Notes under the pieces: model-generated
What the model was told of the DNA's origin: nothing
The model's database searches: none
Seen by the model: only the letters and a program-made list of their open reading frames with translations
In this document: positions 25,369 to 33,819 of the stretch, piece after piece
Layout: each line of letters opens with the position of its first letter
Position numbering within the stretch: position 1 is the stretch's first letter
Source of the DNA: Rhodococcus globerulus NBRC 14531
GTDB lineage: Bacteria; Actinomycetota; Actinomycetes; Mycobacteriales; Mycobacteriaceae
Direction of reading: 5' to 3'
NCBI RefSeq assembly: GCF_001894805.1
Contig: NZ_BCWX01000004.1
Span: 434,001 to 498,000 of the forward strand
Length of the DNA stretch: 64,000 nucleotides
Program-made: the position numbers and the translations under genes

Positions 25369-26391
25369 GTGAATCCCATGTTGAGCCGCCGTGCCATGTT
25401 GTCGGTCACCTTCGCCACTGCAGCAGGTTTTGTCCTTGCTGCCTGCGGTGACAGTGTGAATGACGAGTCCACTACGAGCGCCGAGGGCGGCCACGCCGAA
25501 CCGGGCGCCTTCCCTGTCACGATCGATCACAAATTCGGGTCCACCACAATCGAGCAGGCCCCCAGTCGTATCGCAGCTGTCGGTATCGGTGACGCCGATG
25601 TCCTACTTTCCCTCGGGCTGACGCCCGTCCTGGTCCCGGTGTGGAAGGGCTCAACCGACGACGGAATCGGTGTCTGGGCCGACTCGGCCGTTCAGGGCGC
25701 TGAGCCGACACCATTGGCCAACGCCACCACCGAGTTCGATATCGAGACGATTATCGCTGCGGCTCCGGACTTGATCATCGCGGTCAACAACGCGATCGAC
25801 GAAGACCTGTACAAGCAGCTCAGTGCAATCGCACCCACGGTGCTGCACGCTGCCGATCAGACCGATTGGGTTCTGCCCTGGCAGGAAGTGACAACCCGTA
25901 TCGGTACTGCCGTGGGCGTTCCCACACAGGCCAAGCAAGAGGTGCAGGACGTCCAGGATCTGATCACTCGCACTCGCGCCGAGAACCCTCAGTTCGAAGG
26001 CAAGACAGCAGCACTCGTCATTCGGTGGAGCGACGGCAATCTGCGCGCATTCAGCCCCGAGGCCGCACGGGCTCAGCTGCTTACTCAGTTGGGGTTCACG
26101 GCGCCTGCCGCACTGAAGGAGCGATTTGCGGGCAAGCTGAACTACGAGATCTCCGCCGAGAACTACGACCTTCTCGAATGCGACTACCTACTCTTCGACA
26201 ACTACGAGAAGGCTCGCCCCGAGATGGAGACGCAGGCTGCGTTCACCAATTTGAACGTCGTGAAGTCCGGTGGCCTGATCAGCTTGGACCCCATCGTCAG
26301 TGATGCGGTGTCCATGCCGAATCCACTCACCATTCCGTTTGTCCTGGAAGACTTCGTCGCGAAGATCAATCAGACGATCGCGGCTCGATAG
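25369..26391 (+). CDS. Siderophore-binding lipoprotein (second)
   Basis: A 340-residue ferric-siderophore-binding protein of the FecB/FepB type. The signal has a twin-arginine-like start (LSRRAMLSVTFATAAGF) and lipobox LAAC. The mature protein shows the RIAAVGIGDADVLLSLGLTPV and DIETIIAAAPDLIIAVNN strands of the TroA fold. The GTG at 25369 has AAGGACGAG 7 bases upstream; an upstream TTG would place that site inside the gene. Like the homologue at 17351-18328 it lacks an adjoining permease, but the convergent MFS gene could act in the same trait. A weak palindrome TTAGGGTACCCCAATAA lies 19 bases before the start. Confidence 0.86.
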   Translation: MNPMLSRRAMLSVTFATAAGFVLAACGDSVNDESTTSAEGGHAEPGAFPVTIDHKFGSTTIEQAPSRIAAVGIGDADVLLSLGLTPVLVPVWKGSTDDGIGVWADSAVQGAEPTPLANATTEFDIETIIAAAPDLIIAVNNAIDEDLYKQLSAIAPTVLHAADQTDWVLPWQEVTTRIGTAVGVPTQAKQEVQDVQDLITRTRAENPQFEGKTAALVIRWSDGNLRAFSPEAARAQLLTQLGFTAPAALKERFAGKLNYEISAENYDLLECDYLLFDNYEKARPEMETQAAFTNLNVVKSGGLISLDPIVSDAVSMPNPLTIPFVLEDFVAKINQTIAAR

Positions 26392-27670
26392 CCTTCGTTC
26401 GACCTGACCACACCCACAACGCCACAGCTGACACGGCCACACAGACCGAAACGATCACCCACGGTGACGCCGGCGCTGCGTGGCCGTTGTCGACGAGGTC
26501 GTACACAAAGCCGACTCCCACCGTTCCCAGCAGCGCAAGCAGCCCTCCGATCGTGTTGAGCATGCCGAAGTGCGCCCCGAGATTGCTTTCACGGCCGAGG
26601 ATCGCGATGGTGTCGCGCATCGGTGGCACCATCAGCATCTGACCCAAGTGGAGCAGTCCGATCCAGAGCGCCAGCCCGACTATCTGCGTCGACGCCGACG
26701 CCTCGGTACTCACACCGGTAGCCAGTGGCACCAGGAACGAACCGGAAATCAGCACCAGCCCGAAGGCGATCGCTCGGCGATGACCAATGCGGTGAGCCAC
26801 TGCAACTGTCGGCCCCTGCCCCACTATCACCAGTACCGCCGCGCCCACGTAAAACCAACCGAGCGCAGACTGGGACCCGATTCCGCGCTCGAGTTGTTCG
26901 GGAAGCATCAGGTACAGCTGGCTGTAGGCAACCAACTGAAAGCTGCACAGGGTGGCGAAGATCAGGAAGCTATTGTTGGTCAACACACTTCGCCACACGT
27001 CGCGCAGCGTATAAGTCGACACCGGACCCTCGTGCGCGTCGCCCGGACGGGGAAACCAGACGAAGAACCCCACCCACATAATCACGAACAACAGGGCTGC
27101 CGCCGACGCCGTCCACGAGAACGGAAACACCAGCAGAGCAGCACCGAGCGCCGGACCGATCACAGTTCCCAGTCGGCTGCACATCTGTTCCACTGCAAAC
27201 AAATCGGTACGACGCATGATGCCCGAGGACTCGAGTTCGCGACCGTATTCAGCGTTGGCCGACTCCACCGCCGGAGCAAAGAGCGCAGCGGCAAATCCCA
27301 CCAGGAGTACTCCGACAATCACGGCGGCCATACTCTCGGCCAATCCGAGCATCAAAAAACCGACTACTCGAACGGCGATGCCCAACAGAATGATCGGACG
27401 CTTACCGAATCGGTCGGCGAGGCTTCCGCCGATGAAGAACATGCCCTGCTGACTGAACATGCGTAGCCCGAGAACCAGGCCGACAATCCATGCCGCAAAG
27501 CCAAGATCTTCCGAGAGATGTACCGCGAGAAAGGGCACAACGAGGTAGAACCCGATGTTGAACAACACCATCGACAGAAGCAGCAGCTTCACAACTGGCG
27601 GTAGAACGCGAACCTTCGCGAAGGTCTTACTACCGGGGAAACGCGTACTGAGCACCACAACCGAGAACAC
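26366..27670 (-). CDS. MFS transporter, MdtH-like
   Basis: A 434-residue major facilitator with 12 predicted membrane segments. The loop 2-3 motif reads GGSLADRFGKRP, and the first helices (LLLLSMVLFNIGFYLVVPFLAVHLSEDLGF) match the MdtH/DHA1 drug-efflux group. The last 26 bases overlap the 3' end of the convergent siderophore-binding gene, so a part in siderophore export is possible but unproved. The start is a GTG at 27670, 51 bases after the iminopeptidase stop on the same strand. Confidence 0.83.
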   Translation of the reverse strand: MFSVVVLSTRFPGSKTFAKVRVLPPVVKLLLLSMVLFNIGFYLVVPFLAVHLSEDLGFAAWIVGLVLGLRMFSQQGMFFIGGSLADRFGKRPIILLGIAVRVVGFLMLGLAESMAAVIVGVLLVGFAAALFAPAVESANAEYGRELESSGIMRRTDLFAVEQMCSRLGTVIGPALGAALLVFPFSWTASAAALLFVIMWVGFFVWFPRPGDAHEGPVSTYTLRDVWRSVLTNNSFLIFATLCSFQLVAYSQLYLMLPEQLERGIGSQSALGWFYVGAAVLVIVGQGPTVAVAHRIGHRRAIAFGLVLISGSFLVPLATGVSTEASASTQIVGLALWIGLLHLGQMLMVPPMRDTIAILGRESNLGAHFGMLNTIGGLLALLGTVGVGFVYDLVDNGHAAPASPWVIVSVCVAVSAVALWVWSGRTKAIEPRSSD

Positions 27671-27721
27671 TATTGCCCGAGCGGGCTTCAGTGGAAATTA
27701 CCTGCCCGGAAATGACGTGCC

Positions 27722-28681
27722 CTACGCGGAGCGGCCAACCGCATTCAGCGCTTCCACTATTGCCTCGTTGAATCCACCGCCACCGTGACCGGCGTCGCCT
27801 CGCACTACCAATTCACTACCCGGCCAGCTTTTGTGAATCGCCCAGGCAGTGTCGAGCGGGCCGGAGACGTCGTATCGCCCGTGTACGAGGATCGCCGGTA
27901 TCTCTGCGAGACGATGCATTCCGTCCATGATCTGATTGGGCACGAGGAAGCAATCGTGGCTCCAGAAGTGCGTCACCAATCGGGTGAACACCCGCCGGAA
28001 GTCCGGATTTTCGTATCGCTTACTCGGAGTCCACCCTGGCATCAGCGATACATGTACGTCTTCCCACCGGCACCACTGAAGCGCAGCATTTTCCTGCACA
28101 ACAGGATTCGGATCCGCAAGCAACCGCGCGTACGCCGCCGGAAGGTTTCCGTCACGTTCATCCATCGGCACCGGCTCGATGAACTCCTCCCACTCGCGAG
28201 GGAACACTCTGCCCATGGCGCGGGTGATCCACTCGATTTCGGTGTTGGTGCCACCGGTGATCGCACCCAACACCATCGCGATCACACGCTCGGGAAAGGC
28301 CTGCGCGTACACCAGCCCCAAACTGACGCCCCAGGAAAGACCGGTGACGATCCATCGTTCGATACCGAGATACTCGCGCAGGCGCTCGATATCGTCGAGG
28401 ATGTTGGCCGTTGTGTTCACCGTGAGATCGACGTCGGGCCCGTCCGCCAGCGGGCGGCTACGCCCACAACCACGTTGATCGAACAGGACTGCGCGGAAAA
28501 TATCGGGATCGAAGAATCGTCTGGCGCCGAGCGTGCATCCCGAACCCGGCCCACCGTGGAGATACAGAACCGGAACACCCGTAGATATCCCGACGCTCTC
28601 CCAGTACAAGGTTTGCCCGTCCGAGGTGTCGAGCATCCCTGATTCGTACGGATCAACCGGAGGAAACAAGTAAGCACTCAT
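27722..28681 (-). CDS. pip: Proline iminopeptidase
   Basis: A 319-residue S33 alpha/beta hydrolase. Oxyanion motif HGGPGSG, DQRGCGRS, nucleophile elbow GLSWGVSLGL, a helical cap with WCRWEDVHVSL, and late DAGHGGGG histidine are all in family positions. It removes N-terminal proline from peptides in the cytoplasm. The length matches bacterial Pip (about 313-320). The ATG at 28679-28681 starts the family-typical FPPVDPYESGML; the 173 codons of open frame further upstream cross the divergent lipoprotein gene and are rejected. The usual GGSWG is GLSWG here, a tolerated change. Confidence 0.9.
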   Translation of the reverse strand: MSAYLFPPVDPYESGMLDTSDGQTLYWESVGISTGVPVLYLHGGPGSGCTLGARRFFDPDIFRAVLFDQRGCGRSRPLADGPDVDLTVNTTANILDDIERLREYLGIERWIVTGLSWGVSLGLVYAQAFPERVIAMVLGAITGGTNTEIEWITRAMGRVFPREWEEFIEPVPMDERDGNLPAAYARLLADPNPVVQENAALQWCRWEDVHVSLMPGWTPSKRYENPDFRRVFTRLVTHFWSHDCFLVPNQIMDGMHRLAEIPAILVHGRYDVSGPLDTAWAIHKSWPGSELVVRGDAGHGGGGFNEAIVEALNAVGRSA

Positions 28682-28831
28682 GGATCGATCCTGCCATCCG
28701 AGCACCCGTCGGCGAACATCGACTTTCCAAAAACATTGTCCACCAGAATAATTCGACGACCCGTCAGGCGGCATGTTTCGCTCTCCCATGTGCGGGATAT
28801 GCAGCGAGAACGGCCGACGGGTGGAGAACTC

Positions 28832-29242
28832 ATGAAACGAATGATCGCAGCACTCATCGTCGCGGGCGCCCTCGTGTCCCTGCCCGCCTGCGGCAATGAC
28901 GACACAAACACAGAGACGGCAACCAGAACCAGCAACACTGCCGAATCTACGACCGTTCAAATCAGCTCCGTCACCTCCACCGCCGATCTGGGAATGATCG
29001 ACCAGGCAAAACTGGCAGCATTTGTTGTGGCTTTCCGCACCGCCTACGCGGATCTCTCTCAGGATCGCGACGACGAAAGCATCCAGGAAATTGTGTTCAG
29101 CTCGTGCAACGCCATCGCCGACGGTGCGACCGAGCAAGAGGTCACCAAGGAGATCCGGGATCTCGCCGCGAACGACGGCACGGAAGCGACGCAGACTCAA
29201 GCCGAGCAGATCTACAAATTGGTGACACCAGCCTGCCCATGA
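28832..29242 (+). CDS. DUF732-like lipoprotein
   Basis: A 136-residue lipoprotein with signal MKRMIAALIVAGALVSLPAC (lipobox LPAC), a Thr/Ser-rich linker to about residue 50, and a small helical domain with two conserved cysteines (FSSCNAIADGA and the terminal TPACP). This is the pattern of DUF732, a family of small secreted proteins common in mycobacteria and rhodococci with no known activity. The ATG at 28832 follows GGTGGAGAACTC. Confidence 0.82.
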   Translation: MKRMIAALIVAGALVSLPACGNDDTNTETATRTSNTAESTTVQISSVTSTADLGMIDQAKLAAFVVAFRTAYADLSQDRDDESIQEIVFSSCNAIADGATEQEVTKEIRDLAANDGTEATQTQAEQIYKLVTPACP

Positions 29243-29316
29243 CGAGCACAGCTAAAGCACTTGTCGGCCCGGTGGCCTACCGTGTGTAGGACATCGCATC
29301 GACGGGAGCACACCAC

Positions 29317-29775
29317 ATGCGTGAAGGTTTTCGCTTACCCGGCTACGGCGGTGCCGCGGTTTTCCTACGCAGCCACGCTGTTCCGGCTCGGGTGCTCGAC
29401 ACAGCGGCCCCGATCCTGGTGTTCGACGTAGGATTGCTCAGCCCCGACGAATACAACCAGTACCTCAGCCGACGTGCCGACGACGGGTTCGTGGAACGGC
29501 TGTCGACATTCTTCTTCCACGCCGCGGCCGACTTCCACCCGGAGCTGTCACTGCCAACTTTCAGTGACGAGACCCTCGGCTTGACGATCTCCGTCCGCTC
29601 CAGCACCGATCAGCGCGTCGAACTCGAATTCTCGCTTGCCGGAGACGCGACCGGATCGGACTCCGAACGCGATGAAATGGGCTTCGAGACAAGCAGAGTC
29701 GTGCTCGCTACCTCAGCTCAATCGGTTAGCCGACTCAGTGGTCGGACGAGCTCGCATTTCGACGGGGAGGCGTAG
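29317..29775 (+). CDS. Conserved hypothetical protein, 152 residues
   Basis: A 152-residue protein I do not recognise. The first 45 residues are hydrophobic-patterned (GGAAVFLRSHAVPARVL, APILVFDVGLLSPDEY) but not a clear signal peptide. The C-terminal part looks like beta strands (LGLTISVRSSTDQRVELEFSLAG), followed by a Ser-rich tail. It is followed after 2 bases by another unknown gene on the same strand, so the two are probably translated together. GACGGGAGCAC lies before the ATG. Confidence 0.65.
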   Translation: MREGFRLPGYGGAAVFLRSHAVPARVLDTAAPILVFDVGLLSPDEYNQYLSRRADDGFVERLSTFFFHAAADFHPELSLPTFSDETLGLTISVRSSTDQRVELEFSLAGDATGSDSERDEMGFETSRVVLATSAQSVSRLSGRTSSHFDGEA

Positions 29776-29777
29776 CC

Positions 29778-30374
29778 ATGGGATTCCTGTTCGAACTTCT
29801 CGATTTCCCCGACGGCAGTCGGATGACGGATCTGTGGAACAACACGTGGGCCGACGAAGCGAAGAGTGAAGAGATCGCGTCGGGTCACTTCATTCACCTC
29901 GGCGACGATCAACACGTCGACGTCGAAGCCGACTTCCTGAGTAGCCATCTGCCGTTTCACGTCGCCGGATTCGGCGGAACCTTTCCAGACGGCAAACCCT
30001 GGATGTTCATCATGCAGAAAGCACCGGCCGATATCGCGATTCTCCTTCGTGGACAGGAAGATCCGCACTCCATGCTGCGCGAAGCACTCGACCGCGCGAT
30101 GGAATTCAACCCCGATGCCCTAGTCGCAGAGGAGATGTCCTGGCATCACGGCGATCTCGTGAACATCTACGAGGACGAAGGTGTCCTGGCCTCCGCTGCC
30201 GAAAAGTGGTCGGTGGCCGATCTGCTGCGTGGACTTCTGGCGCAATGTTGCGGGGTGGACTTGACCGACATTGTCTCGGGATTCCCGGACTGCGCTTTCC
30301 CGGACACCGCGCACGCGTGTGAGGACGATGTTTTCAGCGACATCTTTGCGCGATGGGTTGCCGGCCTGCAGTGA
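29778..30374 (+). CDS. Conserved hypothetical protein, 198 residues
   Basis: A 198-residue acidic soluble protein of unknown function, with two His/Trp-rich stretches (SGHFIHLGDDQHVDVEAD and AEEMSWHHGDLVNIYEDEG) and four cysteines towards the C-terminus (QCCGVDL, DCAF, HACED). The residues could bind metal, but no family motif is evident. It follows the previous unknown gene by 2 bases, and the next gene is a TetR regulator 83 bases downstream. Confidence 0.68.
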   Translation: MGFLFELLDFPDGSRMTDLWNNTWADEAKSEEIASGHFIHLGDDQHVDVEADFLSSHLPFHVAGFGGTFPDGKPWMFIMQKAPADIAILLRGQEDPHSMLREALDRAMEFNPDALVAEEMSWHHGDLVNIYEDEGVLASAAEKWSVADLLRGLLAQCCGVDLTDIVSGFPDCAFPDTAHACEDDVFSDIFARWVAGLQ

Positions 30375-30396
30375 TGTGACGAGGTAGACAACCACT

Positions 30397-30441
30397 CGAA
30401 ACATTTCGGAGTAGACTCATTTATGAGCGTGATCCGAAATG
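30397..30441. promoter_or_regulatory. Nested inverted repeats, probable TetR operator
   Basis: Three repeats are stacked in 45 bp just before the TetR gene: CGAAA-CA-TTTCG (30397-30408), CATTTCGGA with TCCGAAATG (30402-30410 and 30433-30441), and CTCAT-TT-ATGAG (30416-30427) at the centre. This suits autoregulation by the downstream TetR protein. Confidence 0.5.
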
Positions 30442-30457
30442 AAACGAGGTGAGCGGG

Positions 30458-31078
30458 ATGACGAAGCCAGACCACGAGTTGGGTCGTCGCGAACGCAACA
30501 AGCTCGAGAAACAGACACGCATCTTTGAAGCCGCAGCCGAACTGTTCGCAGAAAAGGGCTACAGCGCGGTCACAACACAAGAAATCGCCGACCGCGCCGA
30601 TGTAGCCGGCGGCACCCTCTTCCGTTACGCCGCAAGCAAAGCCGAGCTACTGCTCATGGTCTACAACGCGGAGTTCCGGAAGCAGATCGAACTGGGAGAA
30701 GAACGTGAAGCCAAGTCGACGGACACGGAAACCCGTGTACTCGAGCTTGTTTCACCGCTGCTGATCGCCAGCCGCCGAAACGACGAGAACACCGGCATCT
30801 ATCAACGAGAAGTGTTGTTCGGCGAGCCAACCGAATGTTTCCGGGCCGAAGGCCTGGAACTGTCGCAGCGCCTACAAGCGCGGATTGCAGCGATCTTGGC
30901 CGAGGCTCATCCCGACCACACCGCCCACACCACCACCGCAGCTCGAACAATTTCGAACGTGCTGCACTTCGAGATAGCCCGCGCGGCATTGGACCGGATC
31001 ACGGCTGACGAACTCACGAACATCGTTGCCGCACAGGTCCGATTGACGCTTGCCGGACTACCCACCGAAAAGGATTGA
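30458..31078 (+). CDS. TetR-family regulator
   Basis: A 206-residue TetR regulator. The N-terminal helix-turn-helix is AELFAEKGYSAVTTQEIADRADVAGGTLFRYAASKAELL; the rest is a ligand-binding helical domain. The ATG at 30458 has AGGTGAG 5 bases upstream; a GTG three codons earlier is possible. The 3-hydroxyacyl-CoA dehydrogenase gene follows after 8 bases, with its ribosome site at the TetR stop, so the two are one operon and the ligand may be an acyl-CoA. Nested palindromes upstream suggest self-repression. Confidence 0.86.
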   Translation: MTKPDHELGRRERNKLEKQTRIFEAAAELFAEKGYSAVTTQEIADRADVAGGTLFRYAASKAELLLMVYNAEFRKQIELGEEREAKSTDTETRVLELVSPLLIASRRNDENTGIYQREVLFGEPTECFRAEGLELSQRLQARIAAILAEAHPDHTAHTTTAARTISNVLHFEIARAALDRITADELTNIVAAQVRLTLAGLPTEKD

Positions 31079-31086
31079 GGATCACA

Positions 31087-31947
31087 ATGTCTGAACTGAA
31101 GCAGATCACCGTTCTGGGTACCGGGGTTCTCGGCTCGCAGATCGCCTATCAGACCGCGTACCACGGATTCGACGTGGTCGCGTACGACATCAACGCGGAG
31201 GTCATCGACAAGGCCAAGGCCCGGTTTGCATCGTTGGCCGCCGCCTACAAGGCGGAGAACGTCAAGGGCGCTGCCGAAGGCAAGGCTGACGAAGCGCTGC
31301 AACGTATTACGTACTCGCACGATCTCGCCGAAGCCGTGGCCAAGGCCGATCTGGTCATCGAGGCGATTCCCGAAGACATCGGCATCAAGCGCGATACGTA
31401 CGAGAAGCTCGCTGCAGTAGCTCCGGAACACACGGTGTTTGCGACCAACTCCTCGACGCTCCTGCCGAGCGATCTCAAGGAGTTCACTGGTCGCCCCGAC
31501 AAGTTCCTGGCTCTGCACTTCGCAAATCACGTGTGGGTCAACAACACTGCCGAGGTCATGGGCACCGAGTCCACCGACCCCGCCGTGTACCGAGAGGTTG
31601 TCGAGTTCGCGAAGAACATCGGCATGGTGCCGATCGAGCTCAAGAAGGAGAAGGCAGGTTACGTACTCAACTCCCTCCTGGTCCCGCTCCTCAATGCTGC
31701 CTCCGACCTACTGATCGACGGCATTGCCGATCCCGACATGGTCGACAAGACTTGGCGTATCGGCACCGGGGCCCCGTTCGGGCCCTTCCAGATCATGGAT
31801 GTCGTCGGGCTGACCACCGTCTACAACATTTCCTCCCAGGGCGGCGAGAAGCAGCGCGAATTCGCTGACTACATCAAGAAGAACTACATCGACGAAGGCA
31901 AGCTCGGCGTCGCAGTCGGCGAGGGCTTCTACAACTACAAGAGCTGA
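31087..31947 (+). CDS. 3-hydroxyacyl-CoA dehydrogenase (NAD-dependent)
   Basis: A 286-residue stand-alone 3-hydroxyacyl-CoA dehydrogenase. The NAD site is VLGTGVLGSQIAYQTA with acidic DVVAYDIN after strand 2; the catalytic His is in LALHFANHVWVNN, preceded by FATNSSTLLPSDL. The second domain (YVLNSLLVPLLNAASDLL, GAPFGPFQIMDVVGL) is the helical dimerisation unit. It oxidises the 3-hydroxy group of an acyl-CoA; the HFANH segment replaces the usual HFFNP, so substrate preference may differ from 3-hydroxybutyryl-CoA. It is co-transcribed with the TetR gene and closed by a hairpin. Confidence 0.88.
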   Translation: MSELKQITVLGTGVLGSQIAYQTAYHGFDVVAYDINAEVIDKAKARFASLAAAYKAENVKGAAEGKADEALQRITYSHDLAEAVAKADLVIEAIPEDIGIKRDTYEKLAAVAPEHTVFATNSSTLLPSDLKEFTGRPDKFLALHFANHVWVNNTAEVMGTESTDPAVYREVVEFAKNIGMVPIELKKEKAGYVLNSLLVPLLNAASDLLIDGIADPDMVDKTWRIGTGAPFGPFQIMDVVGLTTVYNISSQGGEKQREFADYIKKNYIDEGKLGVAVGEGFYNYKS

Positions 31948-31967
31948 TCACTCACCAGCAGACCGCG

Positions 31968-32003
31968 CGGTGGTCGCTACGTGAATTCACGTCGCGGCCA
32001 CCG
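31968..32003 (+). terminator. Long hairpin after the dehydrogenase gene
   Basis: A 16-pair stem (31968-31983 with 31988-32003), one G-U pair and one mismatch, closed by the loop AATT; its tip is the perfect palindrome ACGTGAATTCACGT apart from the mismatch. No T-run follows, so termination strength is uncertain. Confidence 0.55.
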
Positions 32004-32098
32004 TGCAGTCGTCTGTTGGCAGTATGCACGAAACACCCCTGAGCGATTGTGACGCAAGCTTCTTCACGTGTGACCACATCCTCAGGAGACTTCCCTAC

Positions 32099-33142
32099 AT
32101 GCGTCGTTCCGCTATCTCGGCTCTCACTACGCTGGCGCTTCTCGGCGCCGGAACATTGGCCGGCACACCCGCCGTCGCCGCTCCGCTCGCGTGTGGCGGT
32201 ATCTCGACTGGTTCATTCTCCGGCTCGGCCGGCGGTTCGGAGTACCTGTGTGCGCAGGAAGGTGACCTTCTCGACGTACGCATCGGCGACGTACACGCCA
32301 CGCAGCCTTCCCTCGGATACGACGAGGTGTACTACAAACTCGGTCGATACACACTCGGCAAAGACGAGATCAACAAGAAGTTCGACGACTGGTGCGAAGC
32401 CAACGGTCAAATTGAGGCCGAAACAGCCTCGGAGACATCATCACTGAAGGATCCGGCATCCTTCACCTGCGCACAACCGGTCGGCTCGGAAACCGCCGAG
32501 AGCATCGCGCCCATGAAGACAGTTGTGGTCGGGCCACGCGGCGAGCTCTATCTCACCGACGGACACCACACCCTCACGTCGTTCTACGAAACGCCGGACG
32601 GCGGCCCTGACATGCACGTTCGACTGCGAGTGCTCGGCAACCTCAGCAACCTGAGCGAGTCGGCATTCTGGGCCGAGATGGAGAAGAACAAGTGGGTGTG
32701 GACGCGCGACGTCGACGGCAACCAGGTTTCGGTGCAGTCATTGCCTAAGGGCGTCGGCCTGGCCAACTTCGCCGACGACAAGTACCGCAGCCTTCTGTAC
32801 TTCGCCCGCGACATCGGCTTTGCGCCCGGCTCGATCCCGTTCCAGGAGTTCTACTGGGGTGCCTGGGTTCGCGACGCCTCGCCGGTCGATCTGAGCGGCT
32901 GGAACAACAACGATCTCACCAGCTACCTCAGCACCGTCAAGGCTGTGTCACAGGCTCAGACCACATTGCCCGGTAATGCCGTCGTCGACAGCGGTTTCAC
33001 CGCCACCGATCTTGGCGTACTGACCGCCTGGAATGACGGGAAGGCGGAGTCGAAGGGCGAGTTCGCCAAGCTGTCGAAGCCGTACTCGGATGAGAAGCCG
33101 GGCAAGATCGCCTACTCACTGACCTACAAAGCAACCCTCTGA
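32099..33142 (+). CDS. Secreted ParB/Srx-fold protein (ParBc_2)
   Basis: A 347-residue protein with a Sec signal peptide (MRRSAISALTTLALLGAGTLAG, cleavage after AVAA near residue 28). The mature part carries a ParB-like/sulfiredoxin-fold domain of the ParBc_2 type: a predicted VGYDEVYYKLGRYTL-like strand region near 75-90, MKTVVVGPRGELYLTDGHHTLTSFYE near 140-165 with the DGHH signature, then a long C-terminal part with FYWGAWVRD. ParB-fold proteins bind nucleotides or phosphates, but in the cell envelope the role is unknown. CAGGAGAC precedes the ATG. An open frame extending 32 codons upstream lacks a signal and is rejected. Confidence 0.8.
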   Translation: MRRSAISALTTLALLGAGTLAGTPAVAAPLACGGISTGSFSGSAGGSEYLCAQEGDLLDVRIGDVHATQPSLGYDEVYYKLGRYTLGKDEINKKFDDWCEANGQIEAETASETSSLKDPASFTCAQPVGSETAESIAPMKTVVVGPRGELYLTDGHHTLTSFYETPDGGPDMHVRLRVLGNLSNLSESAFWAEMEKNKWVWTRDVDGNQVSVQSLPKGVGLANFADDKYRSLLYFARDIGFAPGSIPFQEFYWGAWVRDASPVDLSGWNNNDLTSYLSTVKAVSQAQTTLPGNAVVDSGFTATDLGVLTAWNDGKAESKGEFAKLSKPYSDEKPGKIAYSLTYKATL

Positions 33143-33282
33143 ACTGCAACGATGAATTTCATATCGATGAAGCTTGACTAAGGCTTCACTCAGTAATCTG
33201 ATCCCATTCGGGTGCCGCTTCAGCGAAGCAGCGAGGTCCTGCCCTGACGGATACATGCCGTCATATCTGCCCAGACGAACCA

Positions 33283-33622
33283 TTGCCGGGCAACCAGGTG
33301 TCGTTTTCCCAGGCAGGCGGCATCTCCCCCGCAGTACGGGCGCTGTTCGAGTACTTGTTCGGTGATCAGCATCAGTCGAGTGACTTCATCTACGAGGACG
33401 AACTGAACGGACTGACCCGCGACGGCGTACTGACGCGCCTGGATCTGGCCCTCTCGCGTGATCAGTCCGAGAAGATCTACGTCCAGACTCGTATGCGCGA
33501 GCAGGGCCGGGAGTTGTTTGCCTGGCTAGAAAAGGGCGCCCACGTGTACGTCTGCGGCGACGCCACCCGGATGGCAAAGGACATCGACGACGCGTTGCGC
33601 GAGGTGGTCGCCGAGCACGGTG
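33283..33622 (+). pseudogene. Remnant of sulfite reductase flavoprotein subunit
   Basis: About 110 codons match the NADPH-binding C-terminal part of CysJ-type or nitrate/sulfite reductase flavoproteins: [39 protein letters not shown] and [20 protein letters not shown]. The flavodoxin and FAD domains and the upstream GxGxAPxR loop are missing, and after VVAEHG the frame continues into unrelated residues without the expected terminal Tyr motif. It is a decayed fragment, truncated at both ends. In the flanking 33143-33282 and 33623-33819 I see no gene. Confidence 0.8.
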
Positions 33623-33819
33623 TTCGACACCCACGGGTCCAGCTCCCACACCACCTACCAGACCCGGCCTCTGATCGCCTTGCCTTCGAAGCGATACGAA
33701 CCGCCCCCCAACCGAATCAGCGGTCATGGACGTCTGGGAGGACGTCATGAGCAGCATTTCTGCAGCATCCTGACGCCCGAAGTTCTATCGGTGAACCGCG
33801 ACTGCGACGTGCTCGGATA

